A stretch of 45,492 nucleotides of DNA from Sva-25 sp037385685 (GCA_037385685.1 JARRMW010000018.1:1-45492); one strand, 5' to 3'. Numbered from the stretch's first letter, positions 33,390 through 41,886 are shown. Made by a program: numbers and translations. Notes: generated from the letters alone by a model not told the origin.

Positions 33390-33902
33390 ATGCTGGCCGT
33401 GCATACCGACCAGAGAGTCCTGGGCTACCTGGGCAGAGCCCTCAGCCTGGAACTCTCTGCGGTGCAGCTCTATAGCACCCAGGCGCGACTGCTGTCGACC
33501 TGGGGACTCGCTGAGCCCGCCGAGCGAATGCGTGCAGAAGCCCAGGAAGAACTCGGGCATGCGAACCGGATCATCGAACGCATGCTTGCGACCGGTGTTG
33601 CTCCCGGTGCTTCGCAACTCAGGCCTGTCAAGCTGGGCCGGAGTCTCGTGGAGTTGCTTGAGCACAACCTGGTGTTCGAGAGTGAGCTCGTAGGCCTCTA
33701 CAGGCATGCGACGGCACACTGTGCCCGTGAGGGTCAGCATGATGACAGGTTGTTCTTCGAAAGCCTTCTCAATGATGAGCAGACGCACCATGACGAGCTC
33801 ATGAAATGGCTGGAGGAACTCAAGGGACACACAGGTAGCGATCTCACGCTGCCTTCAGGCACTTCGCGAACCCGCCATCTTCGAAGGGAGAGGCGAACCT
33901 GA
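33390..33902 (+). CDS. Carboxysome-associated bacterioferritin-like protein
   Basis: A 170-residue ferritin-fold protein with four helices and carboxylate/histidine motifs: LGRALSLELSAVQLYSTQARLL, EAQEELGHANRIIERML, EHNLVFESELVGLYRHA and NDEQTHHDELMKWLEE (each given in part). A bacterioferritin homologue stands at this position in the Halothiobacillus cso locus; its role in carboxysomes is unclear. AAGGAGA precedes the ATG. Its last base is the first base of the acRAF gene. Confidence 0.88.
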   Translation: MLAVHTDQRVLGYLGRALSLELSAVQLYSTQARLLSTWGLAEPAERMRAEAQEELGHANRIIERMLATGVAPGASQLRPVKLGRSLVELLEHNLVFESELVGLYRHATAHCAREGQHDDRLFFESLLNDEQTHHDELMKWLEELKGHTGSDLTLPSGTSRTRHLRRERRT

Positions 33903-34165
33903 TGGGCCATCAGTGGGCGGAGAGAAAGAGGCCTCCGAGACTGGAACGGCGTTATCTGTTTCCCGGGTACGAGGCATTGCGTGACTTCCTTGATGCAGCT
34001 GCCGAGCTTTCCGAGAAAGAGGGCTATTATCCGGACATGGGTTTCGGGACTGATTATCTCAATGTCACTATCCACCCCGACGAGGGGAGTGACAGCATCT
34101 CGGACAAGCAGCGCCGGTTCGCAGAGCAGCTCGACGAGATCGGCGGATATACCGAGGACAGCTGA
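33902..34165 (+). CDS. Alpha-carboxysome RuBisCO assembly factor acRAF (pterin dehydratase-like)
   Basis: An 87-residue protein of the pterin-4a-carbinolamine dehydratase fold: RPPRLERRYLFPGYEALRDF, LDAAAELSEKEGYYPDMGF and DYLNVTIHPD. The catalytic histidines of true dehydratases are not preserved as a set. This is the acRAF protein of alpha-carboxysome operons, which helps RuBisCO large subunits assemble. It overlaps the ferritin-like gene by one base and is followed by mcdA after 5 bp. Confidence 0.85.
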   Translation: MGHQWAERKRPPRLERRYLFPGYEALRDFLDAAAELSEKEGYYPDMGFGTDYLNVTIHPDEGSDSISDKQRRFAEQLDEIGGYTEDS

Positions 34166-34170
34166 ACAGT

Positions 34171-34809
34171 ATGCAAGTCATTGCGCTTGTCGGTAACAAG
34201 GGTGGCGCGGGTAAAACGACCCTCGCGATCAATCTTGCGAGCGCTTTCAATGAGGTGGCACCGACAATCCTGCTTGATGCCGATCCCCAGGGCTCTTCCC
34301 TGCAGTGGTCAAACATCGCGGGAGACAGTTGCACGCTCGAGGTCTACGACGGGAGCACCAGGCTTGCGGACCAGATCAGCTCCAGTACGAATATCTCCTA
34401 CTGTGTCGTTGATTGCCCGCCCTCGGTCCACTCCAAGCAGACGCAGGAAGCACTTCGCATCAGTGATATTGCAATCATCCCGGTACAGCCTTCACCGCTG
34501 GACTTGTGGGCCAGTGTGCATATCGAGACGGAAGTCAACAAGGCAAGAGCGGCCAACCCGGCGCTACGCGCGCTACTGGTGATCAACCAGAGCGAGCCGC
34601 GCACACGACTCTCAAAGCTGGCAACCGAAGCACTCAAGGAGTTGAGTCTGCCTGCAGCCAGTACTGCCATTCACCGTCGCGTTGCGCATCGCAATGCAAT
34701 ACTGCAAGGTAGAAGTGTGCTGCAAATGGGAAGCCGCGGCGCACTCGCTGCGGATGAAATCAGGCAATTGATCGATGAACTCAAAACCCACATGGAAAAC
34801 CGAACATGA
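34171..34809 (+). CDS. mcdA: Carboxysome positioning ATPase McdA (ParA family)
   Basis: A 212-residue ParA-type ATPase. Deviant Walker A KGGAGKTT at residues 10-17, switch motif LLDADPQGSSLQW near 34-46 and VVDCPPS near 79. It binds the nucleoid and distributes carboxysomes together with McdB. Its place next to a McdB-like gene identifies it as McdA rather than a chromosome-partitioning ParA. Its stop overlaps the mcdB start (ATGA). Confidence 0.9.
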   Translation: MQVIALVGNKGGAGKTTLAINLASAFNEVAPTILLDADPQGSSLQWSNIAGDSCTLEVYDGSTRLADQISSSTNISYCVVDCPPSVHSKQTQEALRISDIAIIPVQPSPLDLWASVHIETEVNKARAANPALRALLVINQSEPRTRLSKLATEALKELSLPAASTAIHRRVAHRNAILQGRSVLQMGSRGALAADEIRQLIDELKTHMENRT

Positions 34810-35027
34810 CTGGTAAAGACAAGACAGGCGATCAACTGGTCGCTTCCATACGTAAAACCAAGCAGGCCGCTACGACCAAGAAGAAAACTGTTGCGCGTAA
34901 AAGCCAGCCGAAAAAGTCTCCAACTGGCGCGCCGGTAAAAAAGCCCTCAACCACAGCAAAAACGACTCGCCGTCAGAAGCCTGCAGCAGGTAGCTACCAG
35001 CAAGGCAAGCGGGTCTGGCCTGACTGA
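34806..35027 (+). CDS. mcdB: Carboxysome positioning adaptor McdB (alpha type)
   Basis: A 73-residue, very basic, Lys/Thr/Pro-rich disordered protein ending QQGKRVWPD. The near-C-terminal tryptophan is a hallmark of alpha-McdB, and position directly after mcdA fits. McdB links carboxysomes to McdA and can form condensates. Low complexity makes the call rest on context and the C-terminus. Confidence 0.82.
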   Translation: MTGKDKTGDQLVASIRKTKQAATTKKKTVARKSQPKKSPTGAPVKKPSTTAKTTRRQKPAAGSYQQGKRVWPD

Positions 35028-35048
35028 TCCTTCCTGCCCGTTCCTGAC

Positions 35049-35070
35049 CGGACTGAGACGCACCAGTCCG
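35049..35070. repeat. Inverted repeat between mcdB and cbbR
   Basis: CGGACTG (35049-35055) / CAGTCCG (35064-35070) with an 8-nt centre. No T-run follows. It could be a CbbR operator (autoregulation) or a processing hairpin at the end of the cso message. Confidence 0.45.
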
Positions 35071-35137
35071 ATCAGTGACTCCACTGCTGCCAGCAAATCC
35101 TTGACAAGTCCGTAGTCGCTGGTTGATATACAGAGCC

Positions 35138-36202
35138 ATGTCAGAAAATAACGGGCAAACCTACACCCCGCCAGCTGCGATTCCGGAGTATCTGATCCGG
35201 CATACGACCTTGCGGCAGTTGCAGATTTTCGAGGCGATCGTTCGTCTCGGCAGTTTTACGCGTGCCGCCGAGGAACTCTTTCTGACGCAGCCGACTGTCT
35301 CTATGCAGACGAAGAAGCTTGCCGATGCCATGGGCCTGCCCCTGTTCGAGCAGATTGGCCGTAACGTGCGTCCTACCGAGGCAGGAGAAGAGCTCTACCA
35401 GTCAGTCAGGAGCATGTTCCAGACCCTTGCCAACCTCGAGATGAAAATGTCGGATCTGAAAGGGATTCGGCGTGGCCGTCTTCGCCTCGGGGTTATCACG
35501 ACAGCACAGTATTTCACGCCCGAGGTGCTCGGCGAATTCTGCCAGCAATACCCTGGAATCGAGGTCGCCCTGAAAGTTTCAAACAGGGAGCGTGTAATCG
35601 AGCGTATCAACTCCAACGAGGACGATCTCTACATCATGGGCCAGACGCCCATGGACCAGTCCGATATCGTTGCCTATCCCTTTGCGCCCAACCCGCTCGT
35701 GGTGATGGCGCGCAAGGATCATCCGCTGGTCCGCGAAAAAAATATCCCGCTCGCGAGAATCGCCGAGGAACCCCTGATTCTGCGGGAACCCGGTTCCGGC
35801 ATCCGCGACGCGACCCAGCGGCTGTTCGAGGAGCATGGACTGCGTCCACATGTCCGCATGGAACTCGGCAGTAACGAGGCGATCAAGCATGCCATCGTCG
35901 GTGGCCTCGGTATTTCGGTACTCTCGCTGCATACGCTGGCCCTCGAGGGTGCTCACGGTCCCGTCTCACTGCTCGATGTCGAGGGTTTTCCGATCATGCG
36001 CCAGTGGTACATGGTGCATCCGAAAGGCAAGGAGTTGTCGCTCGTGGCAAGGGCGTTCCTTGATTTTGCACTCAAGTTCGAACCGCAAATGCGTGCACGC
36101 CTGCTCGATCAGTGGCCTGAACTGGCCGATGATCTCAACAAGACAAAACCTGCCGCCAGGGCACCCCGCAAGAAAAAAAGTCCCAAAAAGAAAAGTGCCT
36201 GA
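35138..36202 (+). CDS. cbbR: LysR-type regulator CbbR
   Basis: A 354-residue LysR-type regulator. Helix-turn-helix: TLRQLQIFEAIVRLGSFTRAA, EELFLTQPTVSMQTKKLAD. The effector domain (residues about 110-310) has RLRLGVITTAQYFTPEVLGEF and ILREPGSGIRDATQRLFEEHG, the CbbR-type pattern. CbbR activates cbb genes in response to metabolites such as RuBP or NADPH. The C-terminal tail is Lys-rich. ATG at 35138 preferred over a TTG at 35123. Unusually for a CbbR it is at the end of the operon, in the same direction, not divergent from cbbL. Confidence 0.9.
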   Translation: MSENNGQTYTPPAAIPEYLIRHTTLRQLQIFEAIVRLGSFTRAAEELFLTQPTVSMQTKKLADAMGLPLFEQIGRNVRPTEAGEELYQSVRSMFQTLANLEMKMSDLKGIRRGRLRLGVITTAQYFTPEVLGEFCQQYPGIEVALKVSNRERVIERINSNEDDLYIMGQTPMDQSDIVAYPFAPNPLVVMARKDHPLVREKNIPLARIAEEPLILREPGSGIRDATQRLFEEHGLRPHVRMELGSNEAIKHAIVGGLGISVLSLHTLALEGAHGPVSLLDVEGFPIMRQWYMVHPKGKELSLVARAFLDFALKFEPQMRARLLDQWPELADDLNKTKPAARAPRKKKSPKKKSA

Positions 36203-36233
36203 AGAGCGTCAGGAGCTTGTTGCGTGCATCGCC

Positions 36234-36794
36234 TCAGTGTTGATGCAGTCGCATTTGTCTCGTTTTCTCGACCATGCGCCAGGTGGAGAGATTGTTGTTG
36301 TAGCGTGATACATGGTACAGCGGCACCCAGATCACGTCGTGGGATTCATCGTTCCCCGGCACGGGCAGGTGATCATCGATTTCGATCAGGAAACGGATAT
36401 CGAAGTGGATATGGCGCGGGTCACCATGCATGGGTGGAATCGTGTGGATGTCGACATCGAAGATGCTGCCATCCACCAGACGAATCGCTTCCACCGGGAT
36501 GCCGGTCTCCTCGTGCGTCTCACGCAGTGCGACGCGCAGAATGTCTGCGTCACCGTCTGCATGCCCGCCCGGCTGGAACCACTGGTCGTGCTTGCGATGG
36601 TGCATCAGCAGGGCCTTGTCACGTGCCGGATTGACAACCCAGGCCGAACCGGTCACGTGTCCTTCATGAAGTTCCCGGTTGAAACAGTCAGGATGTCGTT
36701 CTACGAAAGCGCGCGTGCGGCGGATATAACCTGACTCAACATTGAATCGGGTGCTGTGCTGGTCGAGCAGGGCAAGGAGTTCGCTGCGGTGCAT
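36234..36794 (-). CDS. Nudix hydrolase
   Basis: A 186-residue Nudix-fold protein. The Nudix box reads GGHADGDADILRVALRETHEETGI (residues about 77-100, shown in part): the REx-EExG core is intact, but the first conserved Glu is replaced by Ala. Substrates of this subgroup are unknown; Nudix enzymes cleave nucleoside diphosphates linked to another group. It begins 15 bp after csoS1D and so is co-transcribed with it and SulP; convergent with cbbR. Confidence 0.85.
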   Translation of the reverse strand: MHRSELLALLDQHSTRFNVESGYIRRTRAFVERHPDCFNRELHEGHVTGSAWVVNPARDKALLMHHRKHDQWFQPGGHADGDADILRVALRETHEETGIPVEAIRLVDGSIFDVDIHTIPPMHGDPRHIHFDIRFLIEIDDHLPVPGNDESHDVIWVPLYHVSRYNNNLSTWRMVEKTRQMRLHQH

Positions 36795-36809
36795 GCCTGA
36801 AATTCCCTC

Positions 36810-37424
36810 TTATGTCCCGGATGGCGCATTGATGGCAGCAAGTGCCGCAGCTGCGGCTTCGTCGATATCGGCTTCGCTGCCTGCCAGGGTCAGGCGGCCG
36901 AATGCGCCAACGGCGCGTACATCGATCAGCGTGATGTTGGCTGCCTTCTCGGCCTGGTTGGCGGCATAGACAATATAACCGGCAGGGTCGGTCTCGAGGA
37001 TGAACATGCTCTGGCCGGGCAGGATCATCGAGCCGCGTCGATCCTGGCGGTTGATCAATACCGTATGATCCGGTGTCATGCCGCGAATGATCTCCTGCCA
37101 GGCGACGCGCGGAGCCTCCCGGTCCGAGACCTGTGCCCCCATGCTGTCGAGCAGGATACGGCCAGCTTCGACCACGTCGCTCTGGTCGCGCTGGTGGATG
37201 ACCATGGAGCCATAGGCGCGCTCGACTACCTGCTGGGCGAGGTGAACGCGGGTCGCCTTGAGCGCCCTGTCGGTAAGCCTGTGGACGGCCATGCCCGGTG
37301 AAACCTCGATCCACAGGCAGGCATCCCCGGGAACCGGAAGAAAGCCCTGCGAGACGGTCGCCATGTACGCAGCGAGCTGCGGCTGGAGCGAGTCGATGTA
37401 GACGTAGGTTCTCAACGAAATCAT
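36810..37424 (-). CDS. csoS1D: Tandem-BMC shell protein CsoS1D
   Basis: A 204-residue protein with two fused BMC domains (BMC-T), forming gated pseudohexameric trimers in the shell. It begins MISLRTYVYIDSLQPQLAAY, the typical CsoS1D start, followed by GFLPVPGDACLWIEVSPGMA. The second domain ends with NITLIDVRAVGAFGRLTLAG. Its large pore may admit RuBP and other metabolites. I chose the ATG at 37424; a longer reading to 37493 lacks family similarity. Encoded opposite to the main operon, between SulP and the Nudix gene. Confidence 0.9.
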   Translation of the reverse strand: MISLRTYVYIDSLQPQLAAYMATVSQGFLPVPGDACLWIEVSPGMAVHRLTDRALKATRVHLAQQVVERAYGSMVIHQRDQSDVVEAGRILLDSMGAQVSDREAPRVAWQEIIRGMTPDHTVLINRQDRRGSMILPGQSMFILETDPAGYIVYAANQAEKAANITLIDVRAVGAFGRLTLAGSEADIDEAAAAALAAINAPSGT

Positions 37425-37544
37425 TGGCAACCCGCCCCCGGAGCGAAAGCCATCGACGGCATGTGCACAGGCCGTATTACCGGCATGCAGCACGAATCAG
37501 TTTGTCGGGTCGTCTGTCGATGCATGAATACTGTTGCTCGCTGA

Positions 37545-39248
37545 TCAGGACTGCGTTTGCGCAGCTTCGGAAGGGGCGTTCTCGCCTGCTTCTGCGTTGT
37601 CTTCGGCGGCGTCCACCAGGGTGAATGCTTTTTCCAGGGCTTCCTGGCGCGTCGCCAGTATATGTCCTTCTTCGATCTGGTCAAGCAGTCCGAGTTTGCC
37701 GAGTCGTTTGCGCACCTCGTCGGTCATGCCGACGATGAAAACAGGGCGTTGTTGCTGCTTGTCCTCGAGGATCAGTTTCTCAATGGATAGCGAGGAGGAG
37801 ACGCCCAGCGAGGGTACCTCCGTGAGATCCACGATGAGGACCTCGTGGCCTTCGAGTACGGCATATTGACGGGAGATGGTCTTGGCCATACCGAAAAAGA
37901 GCGGGCCGCCGAGTGACAGCACGAGGATCTTTCCACTCGCACGCTGTAACAGGGTCTGCTCGTCCCAGTCCAGGTCGACGTTGCGACCGTGCTGGAATGT
38001 TTTGACAGAGTCGCTCTGCAGTTTTGCCATGCGTTCAATGGTCAGCAGGTTGGCGATGAAGACACCGATGGCAACAGCGGCGATGAGATCGACGAAGACG
38101 GTGAGGGCGATCACGCCGTACATGATGGCCGTCGTTTTCCAGGAGACCCTGTGAGCGCGTTTCAGAAATGACCAGTCGATGATGTCGACACCAACCTTCA
38201 TGGCGATGCCGGCCAGCACGGCCAGCGGGATTTCTGCCGTCAGGTCGGCGGCCCACATGACAACGACAAGCAACAACAGGGCGCGTGTCAGGCCCGAGAG
38301 CGCGGAGCGCCCGCCGGTCTGGATGTTGACGACTGTGCCCATGGTGGCGCCGGCGCCGGGGATGCCGCCGAAGAGGCCGGATGCGAGGTTGCCGATGCCC
38401 TGGCCGAAGAGTTCCTTGTCGGCATTGCTTTCCTTGCGCGTCAGGTTCTCGGCAATCACGGACGTCAGCAGGGCATCGATACTGCCGAGTACCGCCAGAA
38501 CAGCAGCATCGAAAACCATGACGAGCATCTGGTCGGTCGTGAATGTCGGTAGCTGCAGTTCGGGCAAGCCAGTCGGAATGGGACCGATACGGCGGATATC
38601 GACCTCTGTCAGGAAATAGAGTGAGATGACGGTGCCGATGACCAGGGCCAGCAGTTGCGGCGGGATGTAGCGGCGAAACCTGTTCGGGAAGAACATCAGC
38701 AGGACGAATGTCATCAGTGCCAGGCTTGTTTCGATCGGCTGGATGTTGCTGAAAAGTTCCTGCAGGGAACCGAATGTCCCGATCACCCCGCCTGGAGGCG
38801 TTGCCTGGCCAAGAAAGGGACCCAGCTGTAGAACGATAAGGATGATGCCGATGCCTGTCATGAAACCCGAGACGACGTTGTAAGGCATCAGGGTGACGTA
38901 GTTGCCGAGCTTCAGGGCGCCGAACAGTACCTGGAAGAGGCCGGCCATCATGACGACCGTGAAGGCCATCGCCATTCCGTTTTCGGGGTTGGCTGCTACC
39001 AGGTTGGCGATCACGGCGGTCATGACCACGGTCATCGGGCCTGTGGGTTCTGAAATCAGGGTCGGTGTCGATCCGAAAAGTGCAGCGAAAAGGCCTACCA
39101 GGACAGCGCCATAGAGACCAGCCGCGGGGCCTGCACCGGAGGCTACACCGAATGCGAGTGCCATCGGCAACGCGATCACGGCTGCCGTGACGCCGCCAAA
39201 GAGGTCGCCACGCAGGTTGTCGAACCGGATCTCGTTGAAGACAGGCAT
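37545..39248 (-). CDS. SulP-family anion (probable bicarbonate) transporter with STAS domain
   Basis: A 567-residue SulP protein. About 12 membrane segments (residues 20-420) include the family signature LYGAVLVGLFAALFGSTPTL and FGQGIGNLASGLFGGIPGAG. A STAS domain occupies about 435-545 (ILVLSLGGPLFFGMAKTIS, VLIVDLTEVPSLG). SulP transporters of the BicA type import bicarbonate with Na+; adjacency to csoS1D and the cso operon makes bicarbonate the likely substrate, though sulfate cannot be excluded. The C-terminal tail is acidic and alanine-rich. It is divergent from thrS (244-bp gap). Confidence 0.88.
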   Translation of the reverse strand: MPVFNEIRFDNLRGDLFGGVTAAVIALPMALAFGVASGAGPAAGLYGAVLVGLFAALFGSTPTLISEPTGPMTVVMTAVIANLVAANPENGMAMAFTVVMMAGLFQVLFGALKLGNYVTLMPYNVVSGFMTGIGIILIVLQLGPFLGQATPPGGVIGTFGSLQELFSNIQPIETSLALMTFVLLMFFPNRFRRYIPPQLLALVIGTVISLYFLTEVDIRRIGPIPTGLPELQLPTFTTDQMLVMVFDAAVLAVLGSIDALLTSVIAENLTRKESNADKELFGQGIGNLASGLFGGIPGAGATMGTVVNIQTGGRSALSGLTRALLLLVVVMWAADLTAEIPLAVLAGIAMKVGVDIIDWSFLKRAHRVSWKTTAIMYGVIALTVFVDLIAAVAIGVFIANLLTIERMAKLQSDSVKTFQHGRNVDLDWDEQTLLQRASGKILVLSLGGPLFFGMAKTISRQYAVLEGHEVLIVDLTEVPSLGVSSSLSIEKLILEDKQQQRPVFIVGMTDEVRKRLGKLGLLDQIEEGHILATRQEALEKAFTLVDAAEDNAEAGENAPSEAAQTQS

Positions 39249-39411
39249 GCGGCTGCTTACTGGTTGCTGGAGGTGGTGTATTTATAATGATAACTGGCAA
39301 TGGTTAAAAGCAGATAGTTTCGATTCAACCTATTGACGATTATCTATAAGACGGGCGCGGGCCAGAGCGGTCTGCCAGGACAGTGGCGGAAAATCCCGTG
39401 TAAGCCGGCCG

Positions 39412-39440
39412 TTGAGTTGCCGGGCAGCAGAGATTAGAAT
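39412..39440 (+). promoter_or_regulatory. Sigma-70 promoter of thrS
   Basis: TTGAGT (39412-39417), a 17-bp spacer, and TAGAAT (39435-39440). Transcription would start near 39447, giving a leader of about 46 nt. Both hexamers match consensus at most positions and the spacer is optimal. Confidence 0.7.
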
Positions 39441-39454
39441 AGTCCTCTTTTCAT

Positions 39455-39475
39455 GTGACCTCTCGTATGGGTCAC
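39455..39475 (+). promoter_or_regulatory. Anticodon-arm-like hairpin in the thrS leader
   Basis: GTGACCT (39455-39461) pairs with GGGTCAC (39469-39475; one T-G pair), giving a 7-bp stem and a 7-nt loop C-T-C-G-T-A-T (39462-39468). The loop has CGT at anticodon positions 34-36 with T at 33 and A at 37, as in tRNA-Thr(CGU). It sits just upstream of the GGAG ribosome site (39480-39483 area), about 28 nt before the ATG. In E. coli the thrS operator mimics the tRNA-Thr anticodon arm at a similar position and ThrRS binds it to repress its own translation. Confidence 0.7.
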
Positions 39476-39492
39476 CACTGGAGCTCACCAGA

Positions 39493-41886
39493 ATGCCTCA
39501 GATTACACTTCCCGACGGTTCCTCACGCAGTTTCGATCGACCGGTTTCGGTCGCAGAAATCGCCTCCGATATTGGCCCCGGTCTTGCAAAGGCGACCCTG
39601 GCCGGCAAGGTTGACGGCAAGCTTGTCGACGCCTCCCATGTCATCGAACAGGATGCCGAGGTTGCCATTGTCACCAGCCGGGACGAGGAAGCGCTCGAAC
39701 TGCTGCGCCACGATGCGGCCCACGTCATGGCCCAGGCCGTGCAGGAGCTCTATCCCGGGACCCAGGTCACGATCGGACCGGCCATCGAGAACGGCTTCTA
39801 CTACGACTTCGCACGCGAGGAACCCTTCACACCGGATGATCTCGAGAAGATCGAGAAGCGCATGCACGAAATCGTGAAACGCGACCTGCCGATCGTTCGC
39901 GAGGTCTGGGAGCGCGAGGAGGCGAAGAAGGTGTTTGGCGATCTCGGCGAGGAGTACAAGGTCGAGATTATCAATGACATCATCCCGGAAGGCGAGGAGG
40001 TCTCCGTCTATCGCCAGGGGGAGTGGTTCGATGTCTGCCGTGGCCCGCATCTACCCTCGACCGGCAAGCTCGGCAAGGGCTTCAAGCTCATGAAAGTGGC
40101 CGGCGCCTACTGGCGTGGCGATTCGGACAACGACATGCTGCAGCGCGTTTATGGCACAGCCTGGCGCGACAAGAAAGAGCTCAATGCCTACCTGCATCGC
40201 CTCGAGGAGGCCGAGAAGCGCGACCATCGCAAGATCGGCAAGGCGCTCGAGCTGTTTCATATGCAGGAAGAGGCACCCGGTATGGTGTTCTGGCATGACA
40301 GGGGCTGGAGCATCTACCTCGCCGTGCAGGATTACATCCGCGACAAGCTGCGTGATCACGGATACCAGGAGGTGCACACACCACAGGTCATCGATCGCAG
40401 CCTGTGGGAGAAATCCGGGCACTGGGACAAGTTCGGCGACATGATTTTCACGACCCACTCGGAGAATCGTGACTATGCCATCAAGCCGATGAACTGCCCG
40501 GCGCACATCCAGATCTACAACCACGGCCTGAAATCCTACCGTGACCTGCCGCTGCGACTGGCCGAGTTCGGCTCCTGCCACCGCAACGAGCCGTCCGGTA
40601 CGCTGCATGGCCTGATGCGCGTGCGCAACTTCGTCCAGGATGATGCGCACATCTTCTGTACCGAGGAGCAGATTCTCTCCGAGGTCATTGCATTCAACGA
40701 CCTGCTGTTCGAGGTCTACAGGGACTTCGGTTTCGAGGACGTGCTCATCAAGCTCTCGACGAGACCCGAGAAACGTGTCGGATCAGACGAGACCTGGGAC
40801 AAGGCGGAAAAGGCACTCGAGGAGGCGCTGAACTCGCAAGGGCTCGAATGGGAGCTGCAGCCGGGCGAGGGTGCCTTCTACGGTCCGAAGATCGAGTACT
40901 CGCTGCGCGACTGCCTCGACCGTGTCTGGCAACTGGGGACCATTCAGTTGGATTTCTCCATGCCGGGGCGTCTCGATGCGACTTATGTCGCGGAGGACAA
41001 CACCAGGAAAGTGCCAGTCATGCTGCACCGGGCAATCCTCGGTTCGCTCGAGCGTTTTATCGGTATTCTGATCGAACACTATGCCGGCGCCATGCCTGTC
41101 TGGCTCTCGCCCGTCCAGGCTGTCGTCATGAATATCACCGATAAACAGGCCGATTATGTCAATCAAGTAGCGAAATCCTTGAATGATCAGGGTTTTCGCG
41201 TCGAAACAGACTTGAGAAATGAGAAGATCGGCTTTAAAATCCGCGAGCACACATTGCAGCGCGTTCCATACCTGCTCGTTGTCGGTGACCGGGAGATGGA
41301 AAACGGCTCGGTCGCGGTACGTACCCGCGCAGGCGAGGATCTCGGATCCATGCCGCGTCTTCGATGGAAACGATTCCGACCTGTTCACCGTCTCAATGAC
41401 AGCATCACGGCAGTCGAAGTCAGACTGATCGGACATGACGGTGAACAGGTCGGAATCGTTTCCATCGAAGACGCGCTGAAGGCAGCGCAGGCTGCAGGTG
41501 AGGATCTCGTCGAGATCGTCCCCAACGCGGAACCCCCGGTTTGCCGCATCATGGATTACGGCAAACACGTCTTCGAACAGAAGAAACAGCAGCAAGCCGC
41601 CAAGAAAAAGCAGAAGCAGGTTCAGATCAAGGAAGTCAAGTTCCGTCCGGCGACGGACATCGGAGACTACAAGATCAAGTTGCGCAACCTGATCAAGTTT
41701 CTCGAGCAGGGCAACAAGGTCAAGGTCACGATGCGGTTTCGCGGTCGCGAGCATGCGCACCGTGAACTCGGACTCGATTTTCTGCAACGCATCGAGAAAG
41801 ATCTCGAGGAATTCGGGCAGGTCGAACAGAAGCCTGCCATGGAAGGACGCCAGATGGTCATGGTTGTCGCTCCGCACAAGCATTAA
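39493..41886 (+). CDS. thrS: Threonyl-tRNA synthetase joined in frame to translation initiation factor IF-3 (thrS-infC)
   Basis: One 797-codon frame. Residues 1-620 are ThrRS: TGS domain (MPQITLPDGSSRSF), editing domain with HDAAHVMAQAV, class II motif 2 (CHRNEPSGTLHGLMRVRNF), motif 3 and the anticodon-binding domain ending VRTRAGEDLGSMP. About 15-20 C-terminal residues are missing. Residues 634-797 are IF-3 lacking its usual first 10-15 residues (LNDSITAVEVRLIG ... MVMVVAPHKH). The 13 residues between are encoded by a reversed copy of infC sequence. The two are normally separate adjacent genes. The GGAG site and the ATG at 39493 suit ThrRS. The join is either an assembly artefact or a rearrangement. 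Confidence 0.9.
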   Translation: MPQITLPDGSSRSFDRPVSVAEIASDIGPGLAKATLAGKVDGKLVDASHVIEQDAEVAIVTSRDEEALELLRHDAAHVMAQAVQELYPGTQVTIGPAIENGFYYDFAREEPFTPDDLEKIEKRMHEIVKRDLPIVREVWEREEAKKVFGDLGEEYKVEIINDIIPEGEEVSVYRQGEWFDVCRGPHLPSTGKLGKGFKLMKVAGAYWRGDSDNDMLQRVYGTAWRDKKELNAYLHRLEEAEKRDHRKIGKALELFHMQEEAPGMVFWHDRGWSIYLAVQDYIRDKLRDHGYQEVHTPQVIDRSLWEKSGHWDKFGDMIFTTHSENRDYAIKPMNCPAHIQIYNHGLKSYRDLPLRLAEFGSCHRNEPSGTLHGLMRVRNFVQDDAHIFCTEEQILSEVIAFNDLLFEVYRDFGFEDVLIKLSTRPEKRVGSDETWDKAEKALEEALNSQGLEWELQPGEGAFYGPKIEYSLRDCLDRVWQLGTIQLDFSMPGRLDATYVAEDNTRKVPVMLHRAILGSLERFIGILIEHYAGAMPVWLSPVQAVVMNITDKQADYVNQVAKSLNDQGFRVETDLRNEKIGFKIREHTLQRVPYLLVVGDREMENGSVAVRTRAGEDLGSMPRLRWKRFRPVHRLNDSITAVEVRLIGHDGEQVGIVSIEDALKAAQAAGEDLVEIVPNAEPPVCRIMDYGKHVFEQKKQQQAAKKKQKQVQIKEVKFRPATDIGDYKIKLRNLIKFLEQGNKVKVTMRFRGREHAHRELGLDFLQRIEKDLEEFGQVEQKPAMEGRQMVMVVAPHKH
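41354..41475. repeat. 39-bp perfect inverted repeat at the thrS/infC junction
   Basis: Left arm 41354-41392 is the exact reverse complement of right arm 41437-41475; spacer 44 nt (41393-41436). The right arm is genuine infC coding sequence (HDGEQVGIVSIEDA). The left arm therefore is an inverted copy inserted where the thrS end, the intergenic space and the infC start should be. Matching stops abruptly on both sides. Confidence 0.95.

Noticed and set aside
38035..39300. 421-codon minus-strand frame
   Set aside because: Alternative frame of the SulP gene, rich in Arg/His/Pro as expected of a shadow.
39493..41886. A naturally evolved ThrRS-IF3 fusion protein
   Set aside because: The join is built from a reversed piece of infC and removes conserved ends of both proteins, which argues against a selected fusion; kept only as a possibility to test.
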